In this document: in pieces, positions 7,880 through 16,634 of the stretch
Position numbering within the stretch: the stretch's first letter is position 1
How the letters are laid out: every line of letters starts with the position of its first letter
NCBI GenBank assembly: GCA_027066695.1
Contig: JAMONE010000038.1
Location: 1-17,285 of the forward strand
Direction: 5' to 3'
DNA length: 17,285 bases
Source of the DNA: Micavibrio sp.
GTDB taxonomy: Bacteria; Pseudomonadota; Alphaproteobacteria; Micavibrionales; Micavibrionaceae
Program-made: the position numbers and the translations under genes
The notes under the pieces: generated by a model
The model's input: only the letters and a program-made list of their open reading frames with translations
The model's database searches: none
What the model was told of the DNA's origin: nothing

Positions 7880-8117
7880 AGTATTTCCTTTGATTGTATA
7901 AGAAATGGAAAGGGCTTTGTGTGTGCTTGCTGTAATTATAGATAGCTAGTATAGCTTGTTGAATAGTTTAGTGTGTATTATCTGTTGTTCCTTGATTTAA
8001 ATCAATTGCAAATACACATAATCATGACAAGACTTTAAATCAAAAGGTTGTTATGTGCGTTTGGTATGCTCGTGATATGCTTTGTATATTTTTAAATAGT
8101 CGAAAGGAAACTTACAA
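7880..8117. promoter_or_regulatory. Divergent control region of narK1 and narK2-narGHJI
   Basis: This 238-nt non-coding region must hold the promoters for both transcription units. Its clearest element is the FNR/Anr palindrome at 7992-8005. The right arm plus spacer, TTTAAATCAA (7996-8005), recurs at 8034-8043, giving an extra half-site on the narK2 side. If FNR activated narK1 from the usual -41.5 position, transcription would begin near 7957, and TAAACT (7965-7970, minus strand) falls at a suitable -10 distance. On the narK2 side, CATAAT (8017-8022) and TTTAAA (8034-8039) are possible -10 boxes, but neither puts the palindrome exactly at -41.5. No clear NarL heptamer pair was found. Confidence 0.55.
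7992..8005. promoter_or_regulatory. FNR/Anr-type binding site
   Basis: TTGATTTAAATCAA is an exact match to the FNR consensus TTGAT-N4-ATCAA and is a perfect palindrome. Its centre is about 119 nt from each of the divergent narK start codons, so a single site could serve both. FNR-class regulators switch on nitrate respiration when oxygen is absent, which fits both flanking transcription units. The match is seen directly; binding and direction of control are inferred. Related regulators (Dnr, NnrR) use nearly the same sequence, so the exact protein is uncertain. Confidence 0.82.
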
Positions 8118-9728
8118 ATGGCTAAAGATATTCAACAATGGGATCCTGAGGATGAGGAGCAATGGAAAAATGGCGGATCTGCTGTTGCTTGGCGTAATTT
8201 GTGGATTTCTATTCCCTGCTTGTTAACTGGCTTTGCTGTCTGGTTATATTGGGGCATTATTACTGTTCAAATGCTTAATCTAGGTTTTCCCTTTGAAAAA
8301 GGCGATTTGTTCTCTCTTATGGCTATTGCTGGTTTGACGGGCGCCACACTTAGAATTCCATCGACGTTCTTTATTCGTTTGGCAGGTGGTAGGAATACTA
8401 TTTTCTTTACAACATTGCTTCTTATTCTTCCTGCAATTGGTGCAGGCATTGCGCTGCAAGATAAAGATACACCGCTTTGGGTGTTTCAGGTTCTTGCTCT
8501 GCTTTCTGGCTTTGGTGGCGGTAACTTTGCTTCTTCGATGTCAAATATCAGCTTCTTCTTTCCGAAGAAAATGCAAGGCTTGTCATTGGGTTTAAACGCT
8601 GGTCTTGGTAACTTTGGTGTTACAACGATGCAAATTACTATACCTTTATTTATGACATTTGCGGCTTTTGGCGGCGCACCTATGATTTTGGAAAATACCA
8701 GCGGTACTTTAATTGGTAAAATTCCTGCTGGGTCAGAAACTTGGATTCATAATGCTGGTTTTGTTTGGGTTGCTGTACTTGTTCCGCTTGTGATTGCGGC
8801 GTGGTTTGGTATGAACAATTTGCGCGCAGAGCATGTATCACCTAAGATTGGCTCTCCTCTTGTTGCATTTTCTCAAATGAGCATTATGCTTGCAATTGGT
8901 TTTGTTACTGCGGTGTTTGGTTTGTGGTTAATGCTGCCTGAGGCTGCGAATGGTTCTGGTTTTGGCATTAGTAAATGGATAGTTTTGCCAATTGTTATTG
9001 CGCTTACGGTTTTCTTGCTAAAGCTTATACCAGGGCAAACTGGCAAGACACTTAAACGCCAATATGAAATATTCAAGCATCCTCATACTTGGGTTATGAC
9101 AGTCATTTATATTATGACTTTCGGATCGTTCATTGGTTTTGCAGCATCCTTTCCGCTGGCAATTAAAGTGATCTTCGGGTTTCAACATATTGTTGGCGCG
9201 GATGGTGTGATGACGCATAGCACTCCTAATCCGAATGGGCCAAGCGCATTAATGTATGCGTGGATGGGGCCGTTTATTGGCGCCCTTATCCGCCCTATTG
9301 GCGGCTGGATATCTGATAAGGTCGGCGGTGCATTTGTAACACAAATTTGTGGTGTAACCATGGTCTTATGTGCTTTGGGCGCAGCTTATTACATGAAGGC
9401 GGCTTATGCTTCACCAACTCCAGAAGAGTTCTTTGTTCCGTTCTTTGTTATCTTCTTGATTCTCTTTACTGCGACTGGAATTGGCAATGGTTCGACGTTC
9501 CGTACAATTGCGATGGTGTTTAACAAAGAGCAAGCTGGCCCTGTGCTGGGTTGGACTTCGGCTGTGGCAGCTTATGGTGCATTTATTATTCCGAAGGTTC
9601 TTGGTGAGCAAATTAAGCTTACAACGCCTGAGGTTGCGCTTTATGGCTTTGCTATTTTCTATGCGGTTTGTGTTATTTTGAATTGGATCGTGTATTTGCG
9701 TCCTAATGCAAAATATAAGAACCCATAG
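8118..9728 (+). CDS. narK2: Nitrate/nitrite antiporter NarK, type II, with an extra two-helix segment
   Basis: This 536-residue major-facilitator protein aligns by eye with E. coli NarK (463): N-terminal RNLWISIPCLL (26-36), substrate arginine in GATLRIP (R79), ASSMSNISFFFPKK (138-151), signature LNAGLGNFGV (159-168), TFGSFIGFAASF (334-345), and the second arginine in GPFIGALIRPIGGW (R392). Type II NarK exchanges external nitrate for internal nitrite at the inner membrane. The extra length is mostly one block: after AAWFGMNNL (227-235), about 70 residues with two hydrophobic stretches (about 253-273 and 287-304) precede the HPHTWVMT block that continues the normal fold. The protein may therefore have 14 helices. 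AAGGA lies 9 nt before the ATG. It is the first gene of the narK2GHJI-ppiC run, with an 88-nt gap to narG. Confidence 0.95.
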   Translation: MAKDIQQWDPEDEEQWKNGGSAVAWRNLWISIPCLLTGFAVWLYWGIITVQMLNLGFPFEKGDLFSLMAIAGLTGATLRIPSTFFIRLAGGRNTIFFTTLLLILPAIGAGIALQDKDTPLWVFQVLALLSGFGGGNFASSMSNISFFFPKKMQGLSLGLNAGLGNFGVTTMQITIPLFMTFAAFGGAPMILENTSGTLIGKIPAGSETWIHNAGFVWVAVLVPLVIAAWFGMNNLRAEHVSPKIGSPLVAFSQMSIMLAIGFVTAVFGLWLMLPEAANGSGFGISKWIVLPIVIALTVFLLKLIPGQTGKTLKRQYEIFKHPHTWVMTVIYIMTFGSFIGFAASFPLAIKVIFGFQHIVGADGVMTHSTPNPNGPSALMYAWMGPFIGALIRPIGGWISDKVGGAFVTQICGVTMVLCALGAAYYMKAAYASPTPEEFFVPFFVIFLILFTATGIGNGSTFRTIAMVFNKEQAGPVLGWTSAVAAYGAFIIPKVLGEQIKLTTPEVALYGFAIFYAVCVILNWIVYLRPNAKYKNP

Positions 9729-9816
9729 TTAAAGTTAAAAAACAATGGGTCGGCTTTGATGGTCGGCCTATTTTATATGTTTTAAAGAATAGAATTAAAT
9801 ATCAGGAGATCCTAGT

Positions 9817-12800
9817 ATGAGTTATTTCGTAGACCGCATGATGTATTTCAAGCAAAGCCGAGAAAAGTTTTCTGGTGGTCATGGTATTACAACGGAAGAA
9901 AACCGCGCTTGGGAAGAGGCATATCGTGATCGCTGGGCGCATGATAAGATTGTCCGATCTACTCATGGGGTTAATTGCACGGGTTCTTGCTCTTGGAAAA
10001 TATATGTTAAAAATGGTTTGATTACATGGGAGACGCAGCAAACGGATTATCCACGTACGCGCCCCGATTTGCCAAATCATGAGCCACGGGGCTGTGCGCG
10101 CGGTGCTAGCTATAGCTGGTATATATATTCGGCTAATCGTTTGAAATACCCTCTTATTCGCAAGCGTCTTTTAAAGATGTGGCGCGCTATGAAGGATCAA
10201 AATGGCGGTGATCCTGTTAAGGGTTGGGCGGCTATTCAGGCTGATCCTATCTTGCGCAGCGAATATCAAAAAGTGCGTGGCCTTGGCGGTTTTGTTCGCG
10301 TTGAGTGGGATGAAGTTAACGAAGTAATTGCGGCGGCCAATATCTATACGATTAAGGAACATGGCCCTGATCGCGTTATAGGGTTCTCGCCAATTCCTGC
10401 CATGTCTATGGTTTCATATGCGGCAGGCTCGCGCTATTTGTCGTTGCTTGGCGGTGTGTGTATGAGCTTTTACGACTGGTACTGCGACCTTCCGCCTGCA
10501 TCGCCCCAAACTTGGGGAGAGCAAACCGATGTGCCTGAAAGCGCGGATTGGTATAATGCTGGCTTTATCATTATGTGGGGCTCTAACGTTCCGCAAACTC
10601 GTACGCCCGATGCTCATTTTATGACCGAGGCGCGTTACAAAGGCACTCAAGTTGTAACTATTACTCCTGATTATTCCGAAGCATCAAAGTTCGGTGATAT
10701 CTGGCTTAACCCAAAGCAAGGCACGGATGCGGCTGTGGGCATGGCTATGGGGCATGTGATCCTTAAGGAGTTTCACCTTGATAATGTTTCCGAATATTTC
10801 GATGATTACAGCCGTAAATACACGGATATGCCGTTTCTTGTGAAGCTTGAAAAGCGCGGCGATGATTATGTTCCTGGGCGCATGGTGCGTGCGGCTGATT
10901 TTAAGAAAAATCTGGGTGAGGATAATAATCCTGAATGGAAAACTGTTTGCCTTGATGAAAATACAGGTGATATCACTGTGCCAACTGGCTCTATAGGCTT
11001 TAGATGGGGGCAAGGTGAGGATGAGCAGGGCAAGTGGAATATTGTTCCTACTGACTCAAAAAGTGGTAAAGAGATTTTGCCGCAAAAAACATTGCTTGGC
11101 TCTGAAGATGATATCTTATCTGTGGGCTTCCCTTACTTCGGCGGCAAAGATTACAAGCATGAGCATGATTATTTCAGCAACACAGATCATGACGATATTT
11201 TATATCGCGATCTTCCAGTGAAATATCTTGACCTTAATGGTGAAAAAATTCCAGTCATCACGGTGTTTGACATGCTGTGCGCTAATTACGGTATTGCACG
11301 CGCAGGACTTGGAAAACAAAACGTAGCGTCTAGTTATGATGAGGATGTTCCGTTTACTCCGAAATGGCAGGAAAGCATTACTGGCGTTGCTGGTGAGAAG
11401 ATAACGCAAGTGGCGCGTGAATTTGCGCAAAATGCGGATATCACCAAGGGTAAATCCATGATTATCATCGGTGCAGCGATGAATCATTGGTATCACATGG
11501 ATATGAATTACCGCGCCTGCATCAATATGCTGACATTTTGTGGCTGCGTTGGTCAATCTGGCGGCGGTTGGGCGCATTATGTAGGGCAAGAAAAGCTGCG
11601 TCCGCAAACTGGTTGGACTCCGCTTGCTTTTGCGCTGGATTGGGCGCGTCCGCCGCGTCATCAAAACTCGACTTCATTCTTCTACGCGCATACAGATCAG
11701 TGGCGTTATGAGACTTTAGGAGTGGAGGATGTTCTATCTCCTACGGCTGATAAGGAGAAATGGAAGGGTAATTTGATTGATTGCAATATTCGCTCCGAGC
11801 GAATGGGCTGGCTTCCTTCCGCGCCGCAATTAGAAGAAAACCCGATTGATCTTGTTCGTGAAGCAGAAGATTTAGGTAAAGACCCTGTCGAGCATGTAGT
11901 AGCCCGCCTTAAAAGCGGTGATCTGCGTATGTCTTGTGAAGACCCTGATGCGCCTGAGAACTGGCCTAGAAATCTATTTGTTTGGCGTTCGAATTTGCTT
12001 GGTTCATCAAGTAAAGGCCATGAATATTTCCTTAAGCATTTCCTTGGCACAAGCCACGGCGTGCAGGGTAAGGATTTAGGCAAAGAGGGCGGCGAGAATT
12101 GTGCAGACGTTGTATGGCACGAAACTGCGCCAGAGGGCAAGCTTGACCTTGTTGTGACATTAGATTTCCGCATGTCTACGACTTGTGTTTATTCCGATAT
12201 TGTCCTTCCTACTGCTAGTTGGTATGAGAAAAATGACCTTAATACGTCTGATATGCATCCCTTTATTCATCCGCTATCCAAGGCGATTGACCCCGTGTGG
12301 GAGAGCAAGTCTGACTGGCAGATTTACAAGGATATAGCCAAGAAATTCTCTGAACTTGCGCCAGGTAATCTGGGCGTGGAAAAGGAAATTGTCCTAACCC
12401 CGATCCAGCATGACACCCCTGGTGAGCTTGCGCAGAACGATGTTAAGGAATGGCGTAAGGGCGAGTGTGATCTTATCCCAGGTAAAACCGCGCCAGCGAT
12501 GAAAGTTATAGAGCGTGATTATCCCGCCGTTTATGACCGCTTTACAACTCTAGGGCCATTGATGAAGAAGCTTGGCAATGGCGGTAAAGGCATTGGCTGG
12601 AATACTGATCACGAAGTTGAGTTTCTTAAGGCTCTTAATGGGGAGCGCAATGGTTTAGCTAAAATCGAAACTGATATTGATGCGGCCGAGGTTATATTAT
12701 CGCTTGCCCCCGAAACTAATGGCGAAGTTGCCGTTAAAGCTTGGGATGCTTTGAGTAAGATTACGGGGCGCGATCATACTCATTTGGCAAAGCCGAAGGA

Positions 12801-13569
12801 AGATGAGAAAATACGTTTCCGTGATCTTCAAGCTCAGCCGCGTAAGATTATTTCTTCTCCGACATGGAGTGGCTTAGAATCCGAGGAAGTTTGTTATAAC
12901 GCTGGTTATACCAATGTGCATGAATTTATTCCTTGGCGTACATTGACGGGCAGACAGCAGCTTTACCAAGATCACCCATGGATGATTGATTTTGGTGAGG
13001 GTTTGGTTTCCTACCGTCCGCCGATTAATACCAACACTGTTCATGACATGATGGAAAAGCATGGCGGTGAAGCTCCGTCAATTGTGCTTAACTTTATTAC
13101 TCCGCACCAAAAATGGGGGATTCACTCAACATATTCCGATAATTTGCATATGTTGACGCTTTCACGCGGTGGCCCGATTGTCTGGATGAGTGAGCCTGAT
13201 GCCAAAAAAGTAGGTATTAAGGATAATGACTGGGTTGAGGTATTTAACTCTAATGGTGCGATTATGGCGCGAGCAGTTGTTTCGCAGCGCGTTAATGATG
13301 GAATGCTTATGATGTATCATGCGCAGGAGAAAATTGTTAACACTCCAGGAAGTAAGTTAACTGGCGTTCGCGGCGGTATCCATAACTCGGTGACGCGTGC
13401 AACGGTGAAGCCTACTCATATGATCGGAGCGTACGCGCAGCAATCATACGGCTTTAACTATTACGGCACAGTCGGGTCAAACCGCGATGAATTTGTGATT
13501 GTCCGCAAAGTCGAGGATCAAGATGTTGATTGGATGGATGGTTCGGATCAAAGAGAGGTATCTAAATAA
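9817..13569 (+). CDS. narG: Respiratory nitrate reductase alpha subunit NarG
   Basis: Catalytic subunit of the cytoplasm-facing, membrane-anchored quinol:nitrate oxidoreductase; it reduces nitrate to nitrite at a bis-MGD molybdenum centre. The 1250 residues are collinear with E. coli NarG (1247). FS0 ligands are present as H50, C54, C58 (HGVNCTGSC) and C93 (RGCARG). The molybdenum-ligand aspartate is D224 in YCDLPPASP. Other family blocks include WGSNVPQTRTPDAHF, CGCVGQSGGGWAHYVG, WRSNLLGSSSKGHE and the C-terminal YGFNYYGTVGSNRDEF. The N-terminus keeps the vestigial, twin-arginine-like DRMMYFK region of cytoplasmic NarG. AGGAG lies 8 nt before the ATG, and the stop overlaps the narH start by one base (TAATG). 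No separate promoter is evident in the 88-nt gap after narK2, so expression probably continues from the narK2 promoter. Confidence 0.98.
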   Translation: MSYFVDRMMYFKQSREKFSGGHGITTEENRAWEEAYRDRWAHDKIVRSTHGVNCTGSCSWKIYVKNGLITWETQQTDYPRTRPDLPNHEPRGCARGASYSWYIYSANRLKYPLIRKRLLKMWRAMKDQNGGDPVKGWAAIQADPILRSEYQKVRGLGGFVRVEWDEVNEVIAAANIYTIKEHGPDRVIGFSPIPAMSMVSYAAGSRYLSLLGGVCMSFYDWYCDLPPASPQTWGEQTDVPESADWYNAGFIIMWGSNVPQTRTPDAHFMTEARYKGTQVVTITPDYSEASKFGDIWLNPKQGTDAAVGMAMGHVILKEFHLDNVSEYFDDYSRKYTDMPFLVKLEKRGDDYVPGRMVRAADFKKNLGEDNNPEWKTVCLDENTGDITVPTGSIGFRWGQGEDEQGKWNIVPTDSKSGKEILPQKTLLGSEDDILSVGFPYFGGKDYKHEHDYFSNTDHDDILYRDLPVKYLDLNGEKIPVITVFDMLCANYGIARAGLGKQNVASSYDEDVPFTPKWQESITGVAGEKITQVAREFAQNADITKGKSMIIIGAAMNHWYHMDMNYRACINMLTFCGCVGQSGGGWAHYVGQEKLRPQTGWTPLAFALDWARPPRHQNSTSFFYAHTDQWRYETLGVEDVLSPTADKEKWKGNLIDCNIRSERMGWLPSAPQLEENPIDLVREAEDLGKDPVEHVVARLKSGDLRMSCEDPDAPENWPRNLFVWRSNLLGSSSKGHEYFLKHFLGTSHGVQGKDLGKEGGENCADVVWHETAPEGKLDLVVTLDFRMSTTCVYSDIVLPTASWYEKNDLNTSDMHPFIHPLSKAIDPVWESKSDWQIYKDIAKKFSELAPGNLGVEKEIVLTPIQHDTPGELAQNDVKEWRKGECDLIPGKTAPAMKVIERDYPAVYDRFTTLGPLMKKLGNGGKGIGWNTDHEVEFLKALNGERNGLAKIETDIDAAEVILSLAPETNGEVAVKAWDALSKITGRDHTHLAKPKEDEKIRFRDLQAQPRKIISSPTWSGLESEEVCYNAGYTNVHEFIPWRTLTGRQQLYQDHPWMIDFGEGLVSYRPPINTNTVHDMMEKHGGEAPSIVLNFITPHQKWGIHSTYSDNLHMLTLSRGGPIVWMSEPDAKKVGIKDNDWVEVFNSNGAIMARAVVSQRVNDGMLMMYHAQEKIVNTPGSKLTGVRGGIHNSVTRATVKPTHMIGAYAQQSYGFNYYGTVGSNRDEFVIVRKVEDQDVDWMDGSDQREVSK

Positions 13570-15212
13570 TGAAAATACGCGCACAAATAGGTATGGTGCT
13601 TAACCTTGATAAATGTATTGGTTGTCACACATGTTCGGTTACTTGCAAGAATGTATGGACATCGCGCCAAGGCGTTGAATATGCTTGGTTTAACAATGTC
13701 GAGACCAAACCCGGTGTTGGTTATCCTAAAGATTGGGAGAACCAAGATAAGTGGAAAGGTGGCTGGATTCGTAAAAATAATGGCAAGATAGAGCCTAAGC
13801 AAGGTAATCGCTGGCGCATATTATCCAAGATATTTGGTAATCCTGATATGCCTGAAATTGATGATTACTATGAGCCATTCACTTTTGATTACGATCATTT
13901 GCAAAAAGCTCCTGAAGGTAAGACCCAGCCGACAGCTCGCCCGCGTTCACTTATAACGGGCAAGCGCATGGAGAAAATTAATTGGGGGCCTAACTGGGAG
14001 GAAATCCTCGGAACGGAATTTGAGCATCGCCGTAAAGATTATAACTTCAAAGATATTGAAGAAGAAATGTATGGCCAGTTCGAAAATACATTTATGATGT
14101 ATTTGCCTCGTTTATGTGAGCATTGTCTTAACCCTGCTTGCGTGGCTTCTTGTCCGTCAGGCTCGATATATAAACGCGCGGAAGATGGCATTGTCTTGAT
14201 AGATCAGGATAAATGCCGAGGATGGCGCATGTGTGTATCTGGCTGCCCTTACAAAAAGATCTATTATAACTGGGAGTCTGGTAAAGCTGAGAAATGTACA
14301 TTTTGCTATCCACGTATTGAAAATGGCGAGCCTACTGTTTGCTCTGAAACTTGTGTTGGTCGGATACGTTATCTTGGCGTTATGCTTTATGACGCGGATA
14401 AAATCGAAGAAGCGGCAAGCACTCCAGATGAGGGCGACCTTTATCAATCACAATGCGATATATTCCTAAATCCGCATGATCCCGAAGTAATTGCGCAAGC
14501 GCGTAGGGACGGCATAGCCGATAATATGATTGAAGGGGCGCAAAACTCTCCGATTTATAAAATGGCTATGGAATGGAAGGTGGCTTTCCCGCTGCATCCT
14601 GAATATAGAACATTGCCGATGGTTTGGTATATCCCGCCATTATCGCCAATTCAAAGCGCGGCAGAAGCTGGTAAGATTGCCAAGAAAGGCATTATGCCTG
14701 ATCTTGACGATATGCGTATTCCTGTTAAATATCTCGCTAATTTACTTACTGCGGGAGAGGTTGAGCCGATCAAGTTTGGTCTTAAACGTATGCTGGCTAT
14801 GCGCGCCTATATGCGCTCTAAACTTGTTGAAGGGCAAGCTGATGAAAGCTTGCTTGAGGAGGCTGGCATGTCTACTGAAATGGTGGATGATATGTATAAG
14901 ATCATGGCACTGGCTAATTACGAGGATCGCTATGTTATTCCATCAGGCCATCGTGAGGAAACTATGGATGCTTATGGTGAAAGTGGAGCTTGTGGATTTA
15001 GCTTTGGTAATGGCTGCACTACGCATTCAAACAGTGACTTTGACTTTTTCGAAGCTCAAAAAAGCTGGCGCGGGAAAAGTGCTTCGGCACATGATAACCG
15101 CATAAATACGCTTTTCTCCCGTTCGGAGGCAGAAGTGCCAAAATCCAAACCACATGATAGTTCTAAACCACATTCAAAAGATAATTGTTGTGGCGGATGT
15201 GGCAGTAATTAG
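13569..15212 (+). CDS. narH: Respiratory nitrate reductase beta subunit NarH, with a Cys-rich C-terminal tail
   Basis: Electron-transfer subunit carrying four Fe-S clusters between NarI hemes and NarG. All four cysteine groups are visible: C16-C19-C22-C26 (CIGCHTCSVTC); C183-C186-C191-C195; C216-W219-C222-C226, where Trp replaces the second Cys as expected for the [3Fe-4S] cluster; and C243-C246-C258-C262. The core ends in the usual ESGACGFSFGNGC region. At 547 residues it is about 35 longer than E. coli NarH (512). The surplus is a charged, Ser/His/Lys-rich C-terminal extension that finishes DNCCGGCGSN (538-547). The tail's function is unknown. GAGAGG in the narG end serves as ribosome site, and translation is probably coupled to narG through the one-base overlap. 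Confidence 0.97.
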   Translation: MKIRAQIGMVLNLDKCIGCHTCSVTCKNVWTSRQGVEYAWFNNVETKPGVGYPKDWENQDKWKGGWIRKNNGKIEPKQGNRWRILSKIFGNPDMPEIDDYYEPFTFDYDHLQKAPEGKTQPTARPRSLITGKRMEKINWGPNWEEILGTEFEHRRKDYNFKDIEEEMYGQFENTFMMYLPRLCEHCLNPACVASCPSGSIYKRAEDGIVLIDQDKCRGWRMCVSGCPYKKIYYNWESGKAEKCTFCYPRIENGEPTVCSETCVGRIRYLGVMLYDADKIEEAASTPDEGDLYQSQCDIFLNPHDPEVIAQARRDGIADNMIEGAQNSPIYKMAMEWKVAFPLHPEYRTLPMVWYIPPLSPIQSAAEAGKIAKKGIMPDLDDMRIPVKYLANLLTAGEVEPIKFGLKRMLAMRAYMRSKLVEGQADESLLEEAGMSTEMVDDMYKIMALANYEDRYVIPSGHREETMDAYGESGACGFSFGNGCTTHSNSDFDFFEAQKSWRGKSASAHDNRINTLFSRSEAEVPKSKPHDSSKPHSKDNCCGGCGSN

Positions 15213-15224
15213 GAGAGTAAAACT

Positions 15225-15950
15225 ATGAGAACATTAAAAGTATTAGGGTTTTTACTTGGCTACCCCTCCGCTCAAAATATTGAGGTTTTGGGTGAGTGCC
15301 GTGAGATTTTAAGTCAAGAGAAATGGCTTGAAAGCTCGGTATTATCTGGCTTAGATAAGCTTATGGACTGGATGGAAGAAACGGAATTACTGGATATTCA
15401 GGAAGAATATGTGGCTTTGTTTGATCGTACGCCTTCGCTAAGCTTGCATTTATTCGAGCATATCCACGGTGATTCTCGTGAGCGTGGACAGGCAATGGTT
15501 GATTTATCAGAAGTATATAAGGATGCTGGCTTATTTATTAACACCAAGGAATTGCCCGATTATTTGCCGTTATTTATGGAGTATTTATCACTAATAGACC
15601 CCATCAAAGCACGCGAAGATTTAGGTGATATAGTTAATATCACAAGCATAATAGGCGGGCGTTTGAAAAATCGGGAATCATTATATGCATCTATATTTGA
15701 TGCATTATCTGCCGCTGCTATATCTAAACCTGATATAGAAGCCGTAGAAAAAGCCCTTAAAAGCGATAGCGGCGAGCCATTTACTTTCGAGGAAATGGAT
15801 GAAGAGTGGGAGGAGCATAATGCTTTTGCCAATAGCTCTCAAACCACTGGTCAAGATATGGATAATGGCGGCTGCCCAATTGCGCAGCAAATGCTAGAGC
15901 GTATGAATATACCTGAAAATAACAAAGCAACGAAAAAAGAGGAGGCGTAG
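15225..15950 (+). CDS. narJ: Nitrate reductase maturation chaperone NarJ
   Basis: A cytoplasmic, dedicated chaperone of the TorD/NarJ family. It binds apo-NarG, promotes molybdenum-cofactor and FS0 insertion, and holds NarGH until it docks on NarI; it is not part of the final enzyme. The 241 residues (236 in E. coli) open with LKVLGFLLGYPS and carry the signature block EEYVALFDRTPSLSLHLFEH followed by HGDSRERGQAMVDL (about 60-93). The acidic C-terminal portion ends in a GGCPIAQQM segment and a lysine/glutamate tail. GGAG overlaps the narH stop, 9 nt before the ATG; the gap from narH is 12 nt. The narG-H-J-I order is standard. Confidence 0.96.
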   Translation: MRTLKVLGFLLGYPSAQNIEVLGECREILSQEKWLESSVLSGLDKLMDWMEETELLDIQEEYVALFDRTPSLSLHLFEHIHGDSRERGQAMVDLSEVYKDAGLFINTKELPDYLPLFMEYLSLIDPIKAREDLGDIVNITSIIGGRLKNRESLYASIFDALSAAAISKPDIEAVEKALKSDSGEPFTFEEMDEEWEEHNAFANSSQTTGQDMDNGGCPIAQQMLERMNIPENNKATKKEEA

Positions 15951-15954
15951 AGCC

Positions 15955-16629
15955 ATGGATTTTTTCCTTTTTCAACTTTTTCCATATATTGCAGTGATAT
16001 CACTGATTTTGGTGAGTATTATTCGATTTGACCGCGACCCTTATACTTGGCGAAGTAAGTCTAGCCAACTTCTTCGTAAACGTCAGCTTATAATTGGCAG
16101 CGTGTTTTTTCATCTTGGTATTTTAATGATACTAGCTGGGCATGTCGTTGGATTACTTACACCGATTGCCGTATTTGATGCTATGGGCGTTGATCACGGG
16201 GCAAAGCAGATGCTGGCTATTATTGCTGGCGGTATTGCTGGTGTGGCTTGTCTTATTGGTTTGCTGCTTTTGTTGCATCGTCGCTTGTTTTATCCGCGCG
16301 TTAGGGCAACTAGCTCGTTTGCTGATATAGCTGTGTTGTTCTTGCTTTTGGGGCAGGTTATTCTTGGCCTATGTACTATCAAGGTTTCTATGGGGCATCT
16401 TGATGGGCATGAAATGGTGAAATTCATGAATTGGGCGCAGCATATCGTCACATTCCGTAGCGGTGCGCATGAATATATTGCTGATGTTCATTTTTTGTTT
16501 AAAGCTCACATTACTTTGGGGCTGTTTATCATCTTTATATGGCCATTTACCCGCCTTGTGCATGTATTTAGTGCGCCGATAGGCTTTGTATTGCGCCCTT
16601 ACCAAATTGTCCGTAAGCGTGAGAGATAG
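15955..16629 (+). CDS. narI: Respiratory nitrate reductase gamma subunit NarI (cytochrome b)
   Basis: Membrane anchor that oxidises quinol on the periplasmic side and passes electrons through two b hemes to NarH. It has 224 residues (225 in E. coli) and five hydrophobic helices. The four heme-ligand histidines are in place: H53 and H63 (FFHLGILMILAGH), and H185 and H203 (AHITLG and RLVH), with the same 10- and 18-residue spacings as E. coli H56/H66 and H187/H205. The C-terminus keeps the YQIVRKR basic end. A strong GAGGAGG inside the narJ end lies 9 nt before the ATG; the gap from narJ is 4 nt. The subunit looks complete and functional. Confidence 0.97.
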   Translation: MDFFLFQLFPYIAVISLILVSIIRFDRDPYTWRSKSSQLLRKRQLIIGSVFFHLGILMILAGHVVGLLTPIAVFDAMGVDHGAKQMLAIIAGGIAGVACLIGLLLLLHRRLFYPRVRATSSFADIAVLFLLLGQVILGLCTIKVSMGHLDGHEMVKFMNWAQHIVTFRSGAHEYIADVHFLFKAHITLGLFIIFIWPFTRLVHVFSAPIGFVLRPYQIVRKRER

Positions 16630-16634
16630 ATATT

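Noticed and set aside
7889..7900. Second FNR site near the narK1 start (TTGATTGTATAAG)
   Set aside because: Only the left half matches; the right half departs from ATCAA, and it lies over the ribosome-binding region.
9721..9770. Possible terminator between narK2 and narG
   Set aside because: ACCCAT/ATGGGT forms only a 6-bp stem with an 18-nt loop and overlaps the stop codon. The nearby GGTCGGC copies are direct, not inverted, repeats, so no convincing terminator exists.
11200..11664. Long minus-strand ORF inside narG
   Set aside because: It is a shadow frame of a highly conserved coding region, with no domain pattern of its own.
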